From: Streptomyces sp. SPB162
GTDB taxonomy: Bacteria > Actinomycetota > Actinomycetes > Streptomycetales > Streptomycetaceae
Length of the DNA stretch: 64,000 nt
Direction of reading: 5' to 3'
Assembly (NCBI RefSeq): GCF_029504575.1
Contig: NZ_JAQFII010000001.1
Coordinates: forward strand, 1,636,501-1,700,500
Notes under the pieces: model-generated
What the model was told of the DNA's origin: nothing
Database searches by the model: none
Seen by the model: the letters and a program-made list of their open reading frames with translations, nothing else
Translations under genes and position numbers: made by a program
In this document: piece after piece, positions 16,390 to 25,545 of the stretch
How positions within the stretch are numbered: position 1 is the stretch's first letter
Layout: each line of letters begins with the position of its first letter

Positions 16390-18159
16390 CTACGCACCAG
16401 GCAAAAGATCCATGGGAATGTCGACGGGGCGGGCCCGCAGGTACTCGCCCAGGCTCTTGGCCTGCGGGTCGGGGCGGGTGGACGCGGCGACGCCCTCGCC
16501 GAGCAGGCCGTGCAGGACGAAGTTGAGGGCGCGCAGGTTGGGCAGTTCGTAGCGGACGACCTCCAGCTCCGCGGCCTCCGGGAGCAGCAGTCGCAGCTCG
16601 TCGACGCCGAGGTGGGCGCGGAGCCAGGCGTACGACTCGTCGCTGCGGGCCCACAGGCCGATGTTGGCATCGCCGCCCTTGTCGCCGGAGCGGGCGCCCA
16701 CCAGCCGGCCGAGCGGCGCCCGGACGGTGGGGCCCGCCTTCGCCGGGCCCCCCTCCACCGGACGCGGTGCGGAGACGGGAGCGGGCCGCTCCCTGCACGC
16801 CCGCGCCACCGTCGGCGGGCGCGGCACGTCCAGCCGGGTGCCGTCGGCCAGTACGACCTCCGGCGTGACCTCCGCCGCGGCGACCAGCGCGGGCCAGTAG
16901 ACCCCGTACTCGGTGGGCCGCGGGGACGCCTGCTCCAGATAGAAGCCGGGGTAGCTCGCCAGCGCCGTGCCGGCGACCGCGGTGAACAGCGCGCGGCCGA
17001 CCTTGTCGCGGTCGGGGTCCTTGACGGTCAGCGTCAGCCGGGCGGTGTCGGCCGCCGGGCGCTCCATCCGCAGGTCGAACGCGTCGAAGCGGTCGGCGCC
17101 GCCCGTCGCGTCGAGCAGGGACGCCTCGGCGAACCGCGCCTTGGCCTCGATGTCGAGGCCGGTCAGCACGAAGGTGGCGCTGTTGCGGAAGCCGCCGAGG
17201 TGGTTGAGGCAGACCTTGAGGGTGTCGGGCGCGGGCTCGCCGCGGGTTCCGGTGACCAGGACGCGGTCCGGGCCCTCCTGCTCCAGTCGCAGGGTGTCGA
17301 AGCGGGCCACGACGTCGGCGTTCAGGTACTCGGGCCGCTCGATCTCGTACAGCAGCTGCGCCGTGACGGTGTCGACGGTGACCGCGCCACCGGTTCCCGC
17401 GTGCTTGGTGATGACGCAGGACCCGTCGGGGCGCATCTCGGCGATCGGGAAGCCGGGGTGCACGGGGTACTCGATCTCGGTGAAGAAGGAGAAGTTGCCG
17501 CCGGTGGCCTGGGCGCCGCACTCGATGATGTGGCCCGCGGCGACCGCCCCGGCGAGCCGGTCCCAGTCGTCGGGCGCCCAGTCGAAGGCCCAGGCGGCCG
17601 GCCCGGAGACGAGCGCGGCGTCGGTGACCCGGCCGCAGATGACCACGTCGGCGCCGGCGCGCAGCGCGCGGGCGATGCCCCAGCCGCCGAGGTAGGCGTT
17701 GGCGGTGACGGGCTCGATCCCGGAGTCGGCGAGCAGCCGGCCGGTGGACAGGTTCGCGAAGCCATGGCCCTTCTCGCGCAGTTCCGGGAGCCGGTCGAGG
17801 AGGTCGTCGCCCTCCAGATGGGCGATGACGGGGTGGAGGCCGCCGAGTGCGGCCAGTTCGCCGAGTTTCGCGGCGAGCCCGGCCGGGTTGAGACCGCCCG
17901 CGTTGACGACGATCTTGATGCCGCGTTCCAGACAGGTGCCGAGCACGTCGTGCATCTGGGCGAGGAAGGAGACCGCGTAGCCGGCGTCCGGGTCGCGCTG
18001 CCGTGCCTTCCACAGGATCAGCATCGTCAGTTCGGCGAGGTAGTCGCCGGTCAGTACGTCGATCGGACCGCCTTCGACCATCTCGCGGGCGGCGGAGAGC
18101 CGGTCGCCGTAGAAGCCCGAGCAGTTGGCTATACGCAGGACGTCGAACGGTGCCGGCAT
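16390..18159 (-). CDS. AtuA-family (DUF1446) acyclic terpene utilisation-like protein
   Basis: 589 residues from ATG 18159, placed by AGGAGTG upstream. The N-terminal domain begins LRIANCSGFYGDRLSAAREM with GGPIDVLTGDYLAELTMLIL, the hallmark of DUF1446/AtuA proteins. A GGLNP motif (VVNAGGLNPAGLAAKLGEL) and AGTGGAVTVDTVTAQLLYEI follow. The C-terminal part (about 490-585) is the AtuA-like second domain starting GARSGDKGGDANIGLWARS. In Pseudomonas AtuA belongs to citronellol/geranyl-CoA catabolism; here no geranyl-CoA carboxylase is next to it, so the substrate is uncertain. Often grouped with acyl-CoA genes in actinobacteria. Confidence 0.85.
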   Translation of the reverse strand: MPAPFDVLRIANCSGFYGDRLSAAREMVEGGPIDVLTGDYLAELTMLILWKARQRDPDAGYAVSFLAQMHDVLGTCLERGIKIVVNAGGLNPAGLAAKLGELAALGGLHPVIAHLEGDDLLDRLPELREKGHGFANLSTGRLLADSGIEPVTANAYLGGWGIARALRAGADVVICGRVTDAALVSGPAAWAFDWAPDDWDRLAGAVAAGHIIECGAQATGGNFSFFTEIEYPVHPGFPIAEMRPDGSCVITKHAGTGGAVTVDTVTAQLLYEIERPEYLNADVVARFDTLRLEQEGPDRVLVTGTRGEPAPDTLKVCLNHLGGFRNSATFVLTGLDIEAKARFAEASLLDATGGADRFDAFDLRMERPAADTARLTLTVKDPDRDKVGRALFTAVAGTALASYPGFYLEQASPRPTEYGVYWPALVAAAEVTPEVVLADGTRLDVPRPPTVARACRERPAPVSAPRPVEGGPAKAGPTVRAPLGRLVGARSGDKGGDANIGLWARSDESYAWLRAHLGVDELRLLLPEAAELEVVRYELPNLRALNFVLHGLLGEGVAASTRPDPQAKSLGEYLRARPVDIPMDLLPGA

Positions 18160-18292
18160 GGCGGTCACTCCTGGTCGGTGCTGGGCAGCGGTGGCCGCGC
18201 GCAGCATTTCGCGTGTAGTGGCCAACCGGCAAGGGGCCCGTACGGAGCACCCCCCGTTCGCGTGCTGGGCGTAGGCCGCCTAACGTGCGTGC

Positions 18293-19447
18293 ATGAGCTC
18301 TGCTGGGACGACCCCTCCGCCGCCGGACGAACCAACCTCCTCGACGTCGGATTCCGGCGATCCGCGTGGTGTTCCGGCGCTCGCCGACGGGTCGGGCGGT
18401 TTCGCGGCCGAGTTGCGGGACGCGATCAGCTTCCGGGCGTTCCTGCTTGTCCTCGGGGGTCTGCTGGTCCAGCTGGCGTTCATCGTGTCGTACCTGGGCG
18501 CGTTCCACTCCCCCACGCCGCACCGGATCCCGGCCGCCGTCGTGGCGCCCGCGCAGGTGTCGGGCACGGTGGTCAAGCAGCTCAACGCGCTGCCCGGCGA
18601 GCCGGTGAAGGCGGTCGCGGTGGCCGACGAGGCCGAGGCGCGGCGGCAGATCATGAACCGCACGGTGGACGCCGCGATCCTCATCAACCCGGCGGGGAAG
18701 ACCGACACGCTGCTGGTGGCCTCCGCGGGCGGCCCCTCGGTGGCGCAGACCTCCACGCAGATCGCGCAGAGCGTCGAGAAGACGCAGCACCGGCAGGTGG
18801 CGGTCATCGACATCAAGGCCCCCAACAAGGAGGACGGCCGCGGTCTGAGCTCGTTCTACCTGGTCATCGGCTGGGTGGTGGGCGGCTATCTGACCGCCTC
18901 GATCCTGGGTGTGGCGGGTGGCGCCCGGCCGGTCAACCGGCACCGTACGGCGATCCGGCTCGGCACCCTCGCGCTCTTCTCGGTGGTCTCCGGGCTCGGC
19001 GGGGCGATCATCGTGGATCCGGTCTTCTCTGCGCTGACCGGCCACTTCATGGCGCTGTGGTGGATCGGCGCGCTGGTGGTCTTCGCGGCCGCGGCGGTCA
19101 CCACCGCACTGCAGACGCTCTTCGGGATCGTCGGCATCGGGCTGGCGATCCTGCTCTTCGTCGTGATGGGCAATCCGAGCGCGGGCGGGGTCTATCCGGC
19201 GTCGCTGCTGCCGCGGTTCTGGAGCGCGATCGGACAGTCCCTGCCACCGGGGGCGGGGACGACGGCGGTCCGCAACACCGTGTACTTCGGCGGGAGCGCG
19301 ACGGCCGGTTCGCTGTGGGTACTGGCCGCGTACGCGCTCGCCGGTGTGATCGTCGCGATGGCCACCGTCGTGATCCGCGACCGCCGGGCGGGCGCCGCAC
19401 CGGCCGGGGCCCGGCCGGCCACCGACGACGCCCCGAAGCTCATCTGA
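18293..19447 (+). CDS. Integral membrane protein, DUF3533/ABC-2-like
   Basis: 384 residues. A Pro/Ser-rich cytoplasmic N-terminus (about 1-45) is followed by a first membrane helix (FLLVLGGLLVQLAFIVSYLG). A soluble extracytoplasmic domain of about 110 residues comes next (with VVKQLNALPGEPVKAVAVAD), then five helices and a short tail. The layout, one helix, a loop domain, then a membrane cluster, matches the DUF3533/YhgE-Pip group of ABC-2-like permease relatives. No ATPase gene is adjacent. It is divergent from the AtuA-like gene. Function unknown; export is a guess. Confidence 0.7.
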   Translation: MSSAGTTPPPPDEPTSSTSDSGDPRGVPALADGSGGFAAELRDAISFRAFLLVLGGLLVQLAFIVSYLGAFHSPTPHRIPAAVVAPAQVSGTVVKQLNALPGEPVKAVAVADEAEARRQIMNRTVDAAILINPAGKTDTLLVASAGGPSVAQTSTQIAQSVEKTQHRQVAVIDIKAPNKEDGRGLSSFYLVIGWVVGGYLTASILGVAGGARPVNRHRTAIRLGTLALFSVVSGLGGAIIVDPVFSALTGHFMALWWIGALVVFAAAAVTTALQTLFGIVGIGLAILLFVVMGNPSAGGVYPASLLPRFWSAIGQSLPPGAGTTAVRNTVYFGGSATAGSLWVLAAYALAGVIVAMATVVIRDRRAGAAPAGARPATDDAPKLI

Positions 19448-19468
19448 CGGCACGTCACGTCTCCGGCC

Positions 19469-19650
19469 CTCAAGGGTGGTGCGAAAGGAGCGGCGTTCGC
19501 CCGTGAGGGCGGGGTCCGCGGCGTCCGGTGCGGGCGACCGCACGGCGGAGGGTCGTCCTCGTACCGGACGCACCTGGACGAGCCCGACAACGCAGCAGGC
19601 GTGCGGGCCAGGCGTCGCGGGCCAGGCGGGACTTTCACACCACCCTTTAG
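19469..19650 (-). repeat. Dispersed intergenic repeat, copy C
   Basis: 182 bp in the opposite orientation to copies B and D. It starts CTCAAGGGTGGTGCGAAAGG and ends so that the reverse complement reads CTAAAGGGTGGTGTGAAAG. It is the only copy between tandem rather than convergent genes, 21 bp after the membrane protein stop and ending 9 bp before the NUDIX start, so it occupies the 5' leader of the NUDIX gene. Confidence 0.9.
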
Positions 19651-19659
19651 GCTGGGGCC

Positions 19660-20235
19660 ATGAGCCCCGACGACGATCTCCCGCCGTCCGCGACCGCCTC
19701 CCCCGGCCCGCAACCGCGCTCCGCGGACGAGCTGCTGGACATCGTCGACGAGAACGACGTGGTCGTCGGGCAGGAGCGGCGCGGCGTGGCGTACGCCCGC
19801 GGGCTGCGGCACCGCTGCGCGTTCGTCCTGGTGAAGGACGGCGAGGGGCGGACGTTCGTGCACCGCCGCACCGCGGTGAAGCTGGTCTTTCCCTCGCTGT
19901 ACGACATGTTCGTGGGCGGGGTGGTCGGGGCGGGCGAGACGTACGACGAGGCCGCGCTGCGGGAAGCCGAGGAGGAGTTGGGGGTGTCGGGACTCCCCCG
20001 GCCCCGTCCGCTGTTCACGTTCCTCTACGAGCGGGACGGGCACTCCTGGTGGTCCCGGGTGTACGAGGTGCGGTGCGAACTCCCGGTCTCCCCACAGGTC
20101 GAGGAGGTCGCCTGGCACGCCTTCCTCACCGACGGTGAGCTGGAGCGGCGGCTGGCCGAATGGCAGTGGGTCCCGGACGGCCTCGACGCGTTCCACAGGC
20201 TGCGCGAGTGGCGTGGGCGGTCTCCTGTGGCGTAG
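19660..20235 (+). CDS. NUDIX hydrolase
   Basis: 191 residues. The NUDIX box GVVGAGETYDEAALREAEEE (then LGV) is complete, including the REAEEEL metal-binding helix. An N-terminal segment (ELLDIVDENDVVVGQERRGVAYARGLRHRCAFVLV) resembles the isopentenyl-diphosphate isomerase-like NUDIX group (YfcD type), which hydrolyses nucleoside or other diphosphates. The exact substrate cannot be told. Cytosolic. The ribosome binding region lies within or beside the end of repeat copy C. Confidence 0.88.
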   Translation: MSPDDDLPPSATASPGPQPRSADELLDIVDENDVVVGQERRGVAYARGLRHRCAFVLVKDGEGRTFVHRRTAVKLVFPSLYDMFVGGVVGAGETYDEAALREAEEELGVSGLPRPRPLFTFLYERDGHSWWSRVYEVRCELPVSPQVEEVAWHAFLTDGELERRLAEWQWVPDGLDAFHRLREWRGRSPVA

Positions 20236-20317
20236 CCGTCTTGGCCGAAAAACGTGCTGGTGGACACCCCCGCGCGGTGACACGTTGTGGCCTCGCCCAC
20301 GGGAAAGGGGAGCCACC

Positions 20318-21982
20318 ATGCGCATGATCTACTCCGACCGCGGTCCGTCTCCACTCGACCTCGGGAAGCCGGGCGAGGCACCACGCGACTCGACGTTCGG
20401 CTGGTGGGGCGCGCTCAGCGTCGAGCACTTCGTCAACCAGGTCACCCTCACCTACACCCACGAGGACGCGACCGGCTGGCTGGACTACCTGCAGCAGTTC
20501 TACGACCGCAACTTCTGGTTCGCGGACGACGGCGTCAAGGTGTGGGCGTACGAGGAGACGTACGACGACTGGCAGGACCGTTACGGCCTCGACGCGGTGG
20601 CCGCCGTCTACCACTCGGGCCACGGCGGCATGTACAACGACGGCACCTTCATCGCGCCGCTGGGCGGCACGTGGGACAACCGCAGTGACGCCCTGTCGTC
20701 CAACATGCGGCTGGGCAACAAGAAGGTGAACTACGTCTTCTGGTCCACCTGCAACTCCCTGCGCGTGCTCGAGGGTCACAGCCCGATCCGCACGTGGGCC
20801 ACGCCGAACGTCGGCTTCCGCATGATCTTCGGCTTCGAGTCCACCAGCGTCGACCACCCCGGCTACGGCGCGAACTTCTGGAAGTACTGGCGCGGCGGGC
20901 AGACCTTCACCGACGCCTGGCTCAACGCCAGCTGGGAGATCTCGACCCACCAGGCGCCGTCCGTGGCCGCCGCCGGCACCACCCAGGACGAGGCCGTCAA
21001 CCGCCTCAACACCGAGCGGTCCTTCTCCCGCGACCACATCGCGGACAACTGGTACGCCTGGCGCTGGTACTACGCCCGCGACGCCATCCGCGAACCGCTG
21101 ATGACGCTGCCGGGCCAGCCGCAGCTGGTCCTGCTCGCCCCGCGCGAGCCGAGCGGCGAGCTGCTCTCCATCGGCCGGGCCGCGCAGTTCCCCGAGGCCG
21201 CGCTCGCCGAGATCCAGGTGGAGCGGCAGGGCGTGCTGAGCGCCACGTCCGGTGACCGGCATATCTCCACCGGGCCCGGGGCCGTACGGTGGGTCAAGCT
21301 CGCGGAGCCCAACCGCCGCAACACCGAGCAGATCTCCACCGAGCACGCGATCGCGGCGGCGCAGGCCTTCGCGCAGCAGCACGCGGACGGCGCCGAGCTG
21401 GTCGTCGACAGCGTGCACGACCTGATGGAGAACCACGGCAGCAAGGACGGGGAGCTCGGCGAACCCCGCACCGTGGAGACCATGGTGGTGTTCCGCCAGC
21501 TGTTCCACGACATCCCCGTCATCACCCCCGGCCGGGGCGAGATGCGCGTGTCGGTGGACAACGACGGCACCGTCGTCCAGGCCATGATCTCCACCCGTCA
21601 GCAGGCGGGCAGCAGCCGGCAGCTCACCTCGCTGGTCTCCGAACCGCGGCCCGGTGCGCGCGGTGCGGCCCGCGAGGCGGCGACGCCGTCGACCGCCGAC
21701 CCGCTGACCGCGCTGGCCACGGCGCAGCAGCAACTGCTCGCCGAGCTGGCGGCCCACGCCGCGGCCGGACCGAAGAACGCGGCGATGACCGGCGCGCGGA
21801 GCCAGAGCGGATCCCCGCAGTCCAGGGAGCGCATCGAGTCCCGTGACGTGCCCGGCACGACGCAGGTCGGCTACGAGATCGAGGGCAACCACGCCTACCT
21901 GGCCGCCCGCAAGCTCATCGAGATCGGCCCGGAGGGGGGCTTCGTGACCCGCCGCTGGGTGATCGCGCCGCTCGCCCGCTGA
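20318..21982 (+). CDS. DUF6345-like protein with caspase-type His/Cys arrangement
   Basis: 554 residues from ATG 20318 with AAAGGGGAG upstream. Residues about 25-190 contain VYHSGHGGMYNDG (His102) and, 43 residues on, VNYVFWSTCNSL (Cys145). This order of strand-YHSGHG and strand-STC is that of clan CD peptidases such as metacaspases (YSGHG and a later Cys). The rest of the N-domain is aromatic-rich. The C-terminal part (about 330-430) has VKLAEPNRRNTEQISTEHAI and a strand-rich stretch similar in flavour to inhibitory FTP/PepSY propeptide domains, followed by an Ala-rich linker. No signal peptide or membrane anchor. I assign the family name DUF6345 from memory. Protease activity is an inference from the dyad. 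Confidence 0.65.
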   Translation: MRMIYSDRGPSPLDLGKPGEAPRDSTFGWWGALSVEHFVNQVTLTYTHEDATGWLDYLQQFYDRNFWFADDGVKVWAYEETYDDWQDRYGLDAVAAVYHSGHGGMYNDGTFIAPLGGTWDNRSDALSSNMRLGNKKVNYVFWSTCNSLRVLEGHSPIRTWATPNVGFRMIFGFESTSVDHPGYGANFWKYWRGGQTFTDAWLNASWEISTHQAPSVAAAGTTQDEAVNRLNTERSFSRDHIADNWYAWRWYYARDAIREPLMTLPGQPQLVLLAPREPSGELLSIGRAAQFPEAALAEIQVERQGVLSATSGDRHISTGPGAVRWVKLAEPNRRNTEQISTEHAIAAAQAFAQQHADGAELVVDSVHDLMENHGSKDGELGEPRTVETMVVFRQLFHDIPVITPGRGEMRVSVDNDGTVVQAMISTRQQAGSSRQLTSLVSEPRPGARGAAREAATPSTADPLTALATAQQQLLAELAAHAAAGPKNAAMTGARSQSGSPQSRERIESRDVPGTTQVGYEIEGNHAYLAARKLIEIGPEGGFVTRRWVIAPLAR

Positions 21983-21992
21983 CCCTGCGACC

Positions 21993-22021
21993 GACGGGGC
22001 CGGAGCCGCTCCGGCCCCGTC
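21993..22021 (+). terminator. Strong hairpin terminator
   Basis: A perfect 13-bp stem GACGGGGCCGGAG / CTCCGGCCCCGTC with a 3-base loop, 10 bp after the stop of the caspase-like gene. Confidence 0.8.
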
Positions 22022-22096
22022 ACCATGTGCCGAACCGGTGGCGGGTGGGTGGCGGGTGGAAAGCCCTCGGTCCGGGTCCGGACGTACAGTGACCGG

Positions 22097-22522
22097 GTGA
22101 TCGTCTTCGTACGGGCGCTGCCGGGCAGGCTGCGGGCCGGGGTGTCGGCCGTCGGGCTGTGGTTCGCCCCGGCCCGGGTGCAGGCGGAGGGTGTGACGCC
22201 CGACTACCGGTTCTCGCTCGCCAACGAGCGCACGTTCCTGGCCTGGATCAGGACCGCGCTGGCACTGATCGGCGGCGGCTTCGCGGTGGACCAGTTCCTG
22301 CCGGACCTGCCGCGGACCGTCCGGGTCGTCCTCGCGCTGGCGCTGCTGGCGGGCGGGGCGATGTGCGCGGTGCGGGCCGTCAACTACTGGGTGCGCTGCG
22401 AGCGCGCCATGCGCCGCAACGAGGACCTGCCGCTCTCCCGCTTCCCGACGCTGCTGGCCGTGCTCGTGGCGGCCATCGCGGTGGTGATGGTGCTGATCGT
22501 GCTGCTCGGCCGGGCGGGCTAG
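22097..22522 (+). CDS. DUF202 (YidH) family membrane protein
   Basis: 141 residues from GTG 22097. After a basic N-terminus comes the DUF202 signature (SLANERTFLAWIRTALALIG) and three membrane helices. The family is found in bacteria and fungi with no settled function. The next gene, also DUF202, starts four bases after the stop, so the two are very probably translated together and may form a heteromer. Confidence 0.85.
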   Translation: MIVFVRALPGRLRAGVSAVGLWFAPARVQAEGVTPDYRFSLANERTFLAWIRTALALIGGGFAVDQFLPDLPRTVRVVLALALLAGGAMCAVRAVNYWVRCERAMRRNEDLPLSRFPTLLAVLVAAIAVVMVLIVLLGRAG

Positions 22523-22525
22523 ACC

Positions 22526-22852
22526 GTGTCCGAGGGCCCGGCGGGGATGCGCGACCGCGATCCCGGTCTGCAGCCGGAGAGGACCCGGCTCGCGTGGCGG
22601 CGGACGACCCTGTCGTGCGCGGTCGCCGCGGTGCTGGCGGGCCGGCAGGCGGTCCACCGCGGGCTGTCGGGCGTGGGGATCGTGGGGGTGGCGCTCGGCG
22701 CGCTGGTCTGGCTCGCCTTCCTGCTCGTCGCCCAGCACCGGATCCGCCTCCTGGCCGCGCCGCGGCCGCCCGTGCTGAGTGCACGGGCGGCCGCGGCGGT
22801 GGCGGGGTGCACGGTGGCGCTCGCCGTCTTCGGCGCGGCCGTGCTGTGGTGA
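22526..22852 (+). CDS. DUF202 family membrane protein
   Basis: 108 residues from GTG 22526, coupled to the preceding gene. DUF202 landmarks are QPERTRLAWRRTTLSCAVAA, then a short loop and two further helices, the last at the very C-terminus. Compared with its partner it lacks the long N-terminus. Pairs of DUF202 genes are usual in Streptomyces (family knowledge). Confidence 0.85.
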   Translation: MSEGPAGMRDRDPGLQPERTRLAWRRTTLSCAVAAVLAGRQAVHRGLSGVGIVGVALGALVWLAFLLVAQHRIRLLAAPRPPVLSARAAAAVAGCTVALAVFGAAVLW

Positions 22853-22869
22853 CGGTCTCGCCGCCACCC

Positions 22870-22937
22870 GGTCGGACTCGTCACGCGGTCGGACTCGTCA
22901 CGCGGTCGGACTTGTCACGTGGTCGGACTCGTCACAT
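22870..22937. repeat. Four tandem 17-bp repeats
   Basis: Units of GGTCGGACTCGTCACGC start at 22870, 22887, 22904 and 22921; units 3 and 4 vary slightly. They fill the space between the convergent DUF202 and oxidoreductase genes. The last unit contains the oxidoreductase stop codon (22932-22934). Confidence 0.9.
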
Positions 22938-23855
22938 GGTGACGACGATCTTGCCGCGGGTGTGCCCCTCGGCGCTGAGCCGCTGCGCGTCGGCCGCCCG
23001 CTCCAGCGGGAACGTGGCCGCGACCTCCACCGTGACCACACCGGCCTCGGCGAGGTCGCTGAGCGCCGCGAGGTCCGCGGCGTCCGGTCGGACCCACTGG
23101 AACCGGCCGCCCAGACCCAGCACCGCCGGGTCCGCGATCGACACCAGCCGCTCGGCGTCGGTGAGCAGGCCCGGGGAGACGGTCAGGGCGTCGCCGCCGA
23201 CCAGGTCCAGTACGGCGTCCACGCCGTCGGGGGCCAGCGCCCGTACGCGGTCGGCGAGGCCGTCCCCGTAGGTCACCGGCTCCGCGCCCAGCCCACGCAG
23301 GTAGTCGTGGTTCTTCTCCCCCGCGGTGCCGATCACCCGGGCACCGAGGTGCTTGGCGATCTGCACGGCCATGGAGCCGACGCCGCCGGCGGCGGCGTGG
23401 ATGAGGACCGTGTCGCCCTTGCCGACGTTCAGCTCGTGCAGGAGCGTCTGGTAGGCGGTCAGGCCCGCCAGCGGCAGGCCCGCGGCCTGCTCGAAGCTGA
23501 GATTGGACGGCTTGCGGGCCAGCGTGCGGACCGGGGCACCGACCAGCTCGGCGAACGTGCCGCGGGACAGGAAGTCCTCACGGACGTAGCCGATGACCTC
23601 GTCGCCCTCCTCGAACTCGGGCACGTCGGGGCCCGTCTTGACGACGACACCGGAGACGTCCCAGCCGGGGATGACCGGGTAGACCACGTCGAGCAGCGAG
23701 TCCAGGTACCCCGCCTGCGCCTTCCAGTCGACGGGGTTGACGGCCGCGGCCCTGACCTTGATCAGGACGGTGTCGGGTCCGACCTTGGGGTCGGGGCGCT
23801 CGCCGTACTCCAGGGCCTCGGGCCCTCCGTAGCTGCGGTAACTGACGGCCTTCAT
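22932..23855 (-). CDS. Zinc-independent MDR oxidoreductase (quinone oxidoreductase-like)
   Basis: 307 residues. A medium-chain dehydrogenase with MKAVSYRSYGGPEALEYGER, PGWDVSGVV, and the nucleotide-binding motif HAAAGGVGSMAVQIAKHLGA. No catalytic or structural zinc Cys cluster is present, which marks the quinone oxidoreductase/zeta-crystallin group. NADPH is the likely cofactor. ATG 23855 has an AGGAG. It lies 40 bp downstream of the MFS gene in the same direction, so both probably sit in the MarR-controlled operon; a role in quinone or electrophile stress is likely. Confidence 0.88.
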   Translation of the reverse strand: MKAVSYRSYGGPEALEYGERPDPKVGPDTVLIKVRAAAVNPVDWKAQAGYLDSLLDVVYPVIPGWDVSGVVVKTGPDVPEFEEGDEVIGYVREDFLSRGTFAELVGAPVRTLARKPSNLSFEQAAGLPLAGLTAYQTLLHELNVGKGDTVLIHAAAGGVGSMAVQIAKHLGARVIGTAGEKNHDYLRGLGAEPVTYGDGLADRVRALAPDGVDAVLDLVGGDALTVSPGLLTDAERLVSIADPAVLGLGGRFQWVRPDAADLAALSDLAEAGVVTVEVAATFPLERAADAQRLSAEGHTRGKIVVTM

Positions 23856-23895
23856 GGTGATGGCTCCTGTACGCCGTGGGGGGATCGGGCGGGGA

Positions 23896-25431
23896 TCAGA
23901 CGACGCCGGCCTTGTCGGCCGCGTCGGGCTGCGCCACCACCTTGAGGGGGGACGGGGTGCTGTCGGCGGCGGAAGCCGTCACTTCGACGGTCCGGTGTCC
24001 TTGGTGCGTGCGCAAGCCGAGCCAGCTGACCAGCCCGACGAGGGCGAAGGAGATGGCCGCGATACCGAAGGTGAGGGTGAAGCCCGACTCGGCGGGCAGC
24101 GCCGGTGCTCCGGCGGGCAGGTGCTCGATGGTCTTGGACGCCAGGATGGTGGTGACGACGGCGCTGCCGATCGCGCTGCCGGTGGAGCGGGAGATCGAGT
24201 TGATGCCGTTGGCGATGCCGCTCTGGTGGTGCGGGACGCTCGCCATGATGACGGCGGGCATGGCCGCGTAGCCGAAGCTGACGGCCGCGCCGACGATGAG
24301 GCCGGCGCCGATCACCGAGGCGGTGTGGCCGTGGTCGAGGCCCAGCCAGGCGAAGCCGGCGGCTCCCAGCACGGCGGCCAGGCCGAGCACGACCCGCGGG
24401 CCGCGGTGCCGGACGAGCCGGCCGCCGATCGGCGAGGCGAGCAGCGAGACGATCGCGCCGGGGAGCAGGAACTCGACGGAGGCCCGCAGGATGGACGCGT
24501 CGAAGCCGTAGCCGGTGACCGCCTTCGGCATCTGGACGAGGTAGGAGACGCCCAGGAAGTTCGCGAACATGCCGAAGCCGACGAGGATTCCGGCGAGGTT
24601 GGCCATCAGCACCGGACGGTGGACGAACATCCGCATGTCGACGAGCGGCTCGCGGACCTTGAGCTCGGTCAGCACCCAGACGGCGCCCATGACGACGGCG
24701 CCGGCGAAGCTGCCCAGCGTGCGGCCGGAGGCCCAGCCCCATTCGTGGCCCTGCGAGATCGGCAGCAGGAGCAGGAGGAGGGCGATGCCGAGGGTGAGCG
24801 CGCCGAGGAAGTCGGTGCGGCCGCCGGTCTTGTGCCGGGTCGCGGGGACCAGGAAGACGACGGCGAGCAGGGCGAGGACGGCGAAGCCGGTCGCCATCCA
24901 GAACGCGTTGCGGTAGTCGGCGTCGGGCCCGGAGGTGAGCAGGCCGGTGGCGACCAGCGCGAGACCGCTGCCGAAGGCGAGGGTGCCGCTGACCAGGGCC
25001 ATCGCCCCGGGGAGCTTCTGCGGGCGGACCTCTTCGCGCAGCACCGACAGCGCCAGCGGGAAGATCGCGGTGGCGGCGCCCTGGAGCACCCGGCCGACGA
25101 TCAGCAGCGGCAGGGAGGACGCCAGGGCGGCGATGACGGAGCCCGCGACCATGATGCCGAGTACGGCCACCAGGGTCGGCTTCTTGCCGTGCTGGTCGCC
25201 GAAGCGGCCGAGCAGGGGGGTGAAGACCGCGGCGGACAGCAGGGTGGCGGTGGTCACCCAGCTGACGTTGGCGGTCGAGGTGCCGAGTCGGTCGTTGCGG
25301 ATCAGGCCCAGGATCGGGACGGGCAGGGTCTGCATCATCGACACGACCATGGCGGCGAGGCTCAGGGCGAAGACGATGACCGTCTCGTTCCGGTGCCCCG
25401 CGGCTGCGGGTGCGGTGCTGGCATGGCTCAT
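23896..25431 (-). CDS. MFS drug/small-molecule exporter
   Basis: 511 residues with about 14 hydrophobic segments, the DHA2 (QacA/EmrB-like) type. Motif A is visible between helices 2 and 3 (LLGRFGDQHGKKP), and motif C-like glycine-rich helix 5 (VSGTLAFGSGLALVATGLL). The C-terminal tail of about 40 residues is cytoplasmic. It is divergent from a MarR regulator whose operators overlap its promoter. Proton-driven efflux of an aromatic or cationic compound is the likely job. Confidence 0.88.
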   Translation of the reverse strand: MSHASTAPAAAGHRNETVIVFALSLAAMVVSMMQTLPVPILGLIRNDRLGTSTANVSWVTTATLLSAAVFTPLLGRFGDQHGKKPTLVAVLGIMVAGSVIAALASSLPLLIVGRVLQGAATAIFPLALSVLREEVRPQKLPGAMALVSGTLAFGSGLALVATGLLTSGPDADYRNAFWMATGFAVLALLAVVFLVPATRHKTGGRTDFLGALTLGIALLLLLLPISQGHEWGWASGRTLGSFAGAVVMGAVWVLTELKVREPLVDMRMFVHRPVLMANLAGILVGFGMFANFLGVSYLVQMPKAVTGYGFDASILRASVEFLLPGAIVSLLASPIGGRLVRHRGPRVVLGLAAVLGAAGFAWLGLDHGHTASVIGAGLIVGAAVSFGYAAMPAVIMASVPHHQSGIANGINSISRSTGSAIGSAVVTTILASKTIEHLPAGAPALPAESGFTLTFGIAAISFALVGLVSWLGLRTHQGHRTVEVTASAADSTPSPLKVVAQPDAADKAGVV

Positions 25432-25480
25432 GGCTGGCGGGTCCTTCTCCTGGCGTCACGTCATTGCTTCATGACTTGGA

Positions 25481-25499
25481 TGCTTGATGTCGTCAAGCA
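25481..25499. promoter_or_regulatory. MarR operator 1
   Basis: TGCTTGATGTCGTCAAGCA, an inverted repeat with 7-bp arms (TGCTTGA / TCAAGCA), 50 bp upstream of the MFS start. It shares TTGATGTCGTCAA with operator 2. Confidence 0.75.
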
Positions 25500-25545
25500 A
25501 CTCGACAGACGGTAGACCTCAATAGTTAAGGACGTCAAGTTAATG

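Noticed and set aside
16195..19573. Frames over 1000 codons on both strands across the AtuA-like and membrane protein genes
   Set aside because: They span several genuine genes and intergenic repeats, have biased Arg/Gly/Ala composition and no domains; shadows of high GC.
19469..19650. Protein fragments encoded within the dispersed repeats
   Set aside because: Open frames across the copies give the same Arg/Pro/Gly-rich peptide on either strand, without consistent starts; they reflect the repeat sequence.
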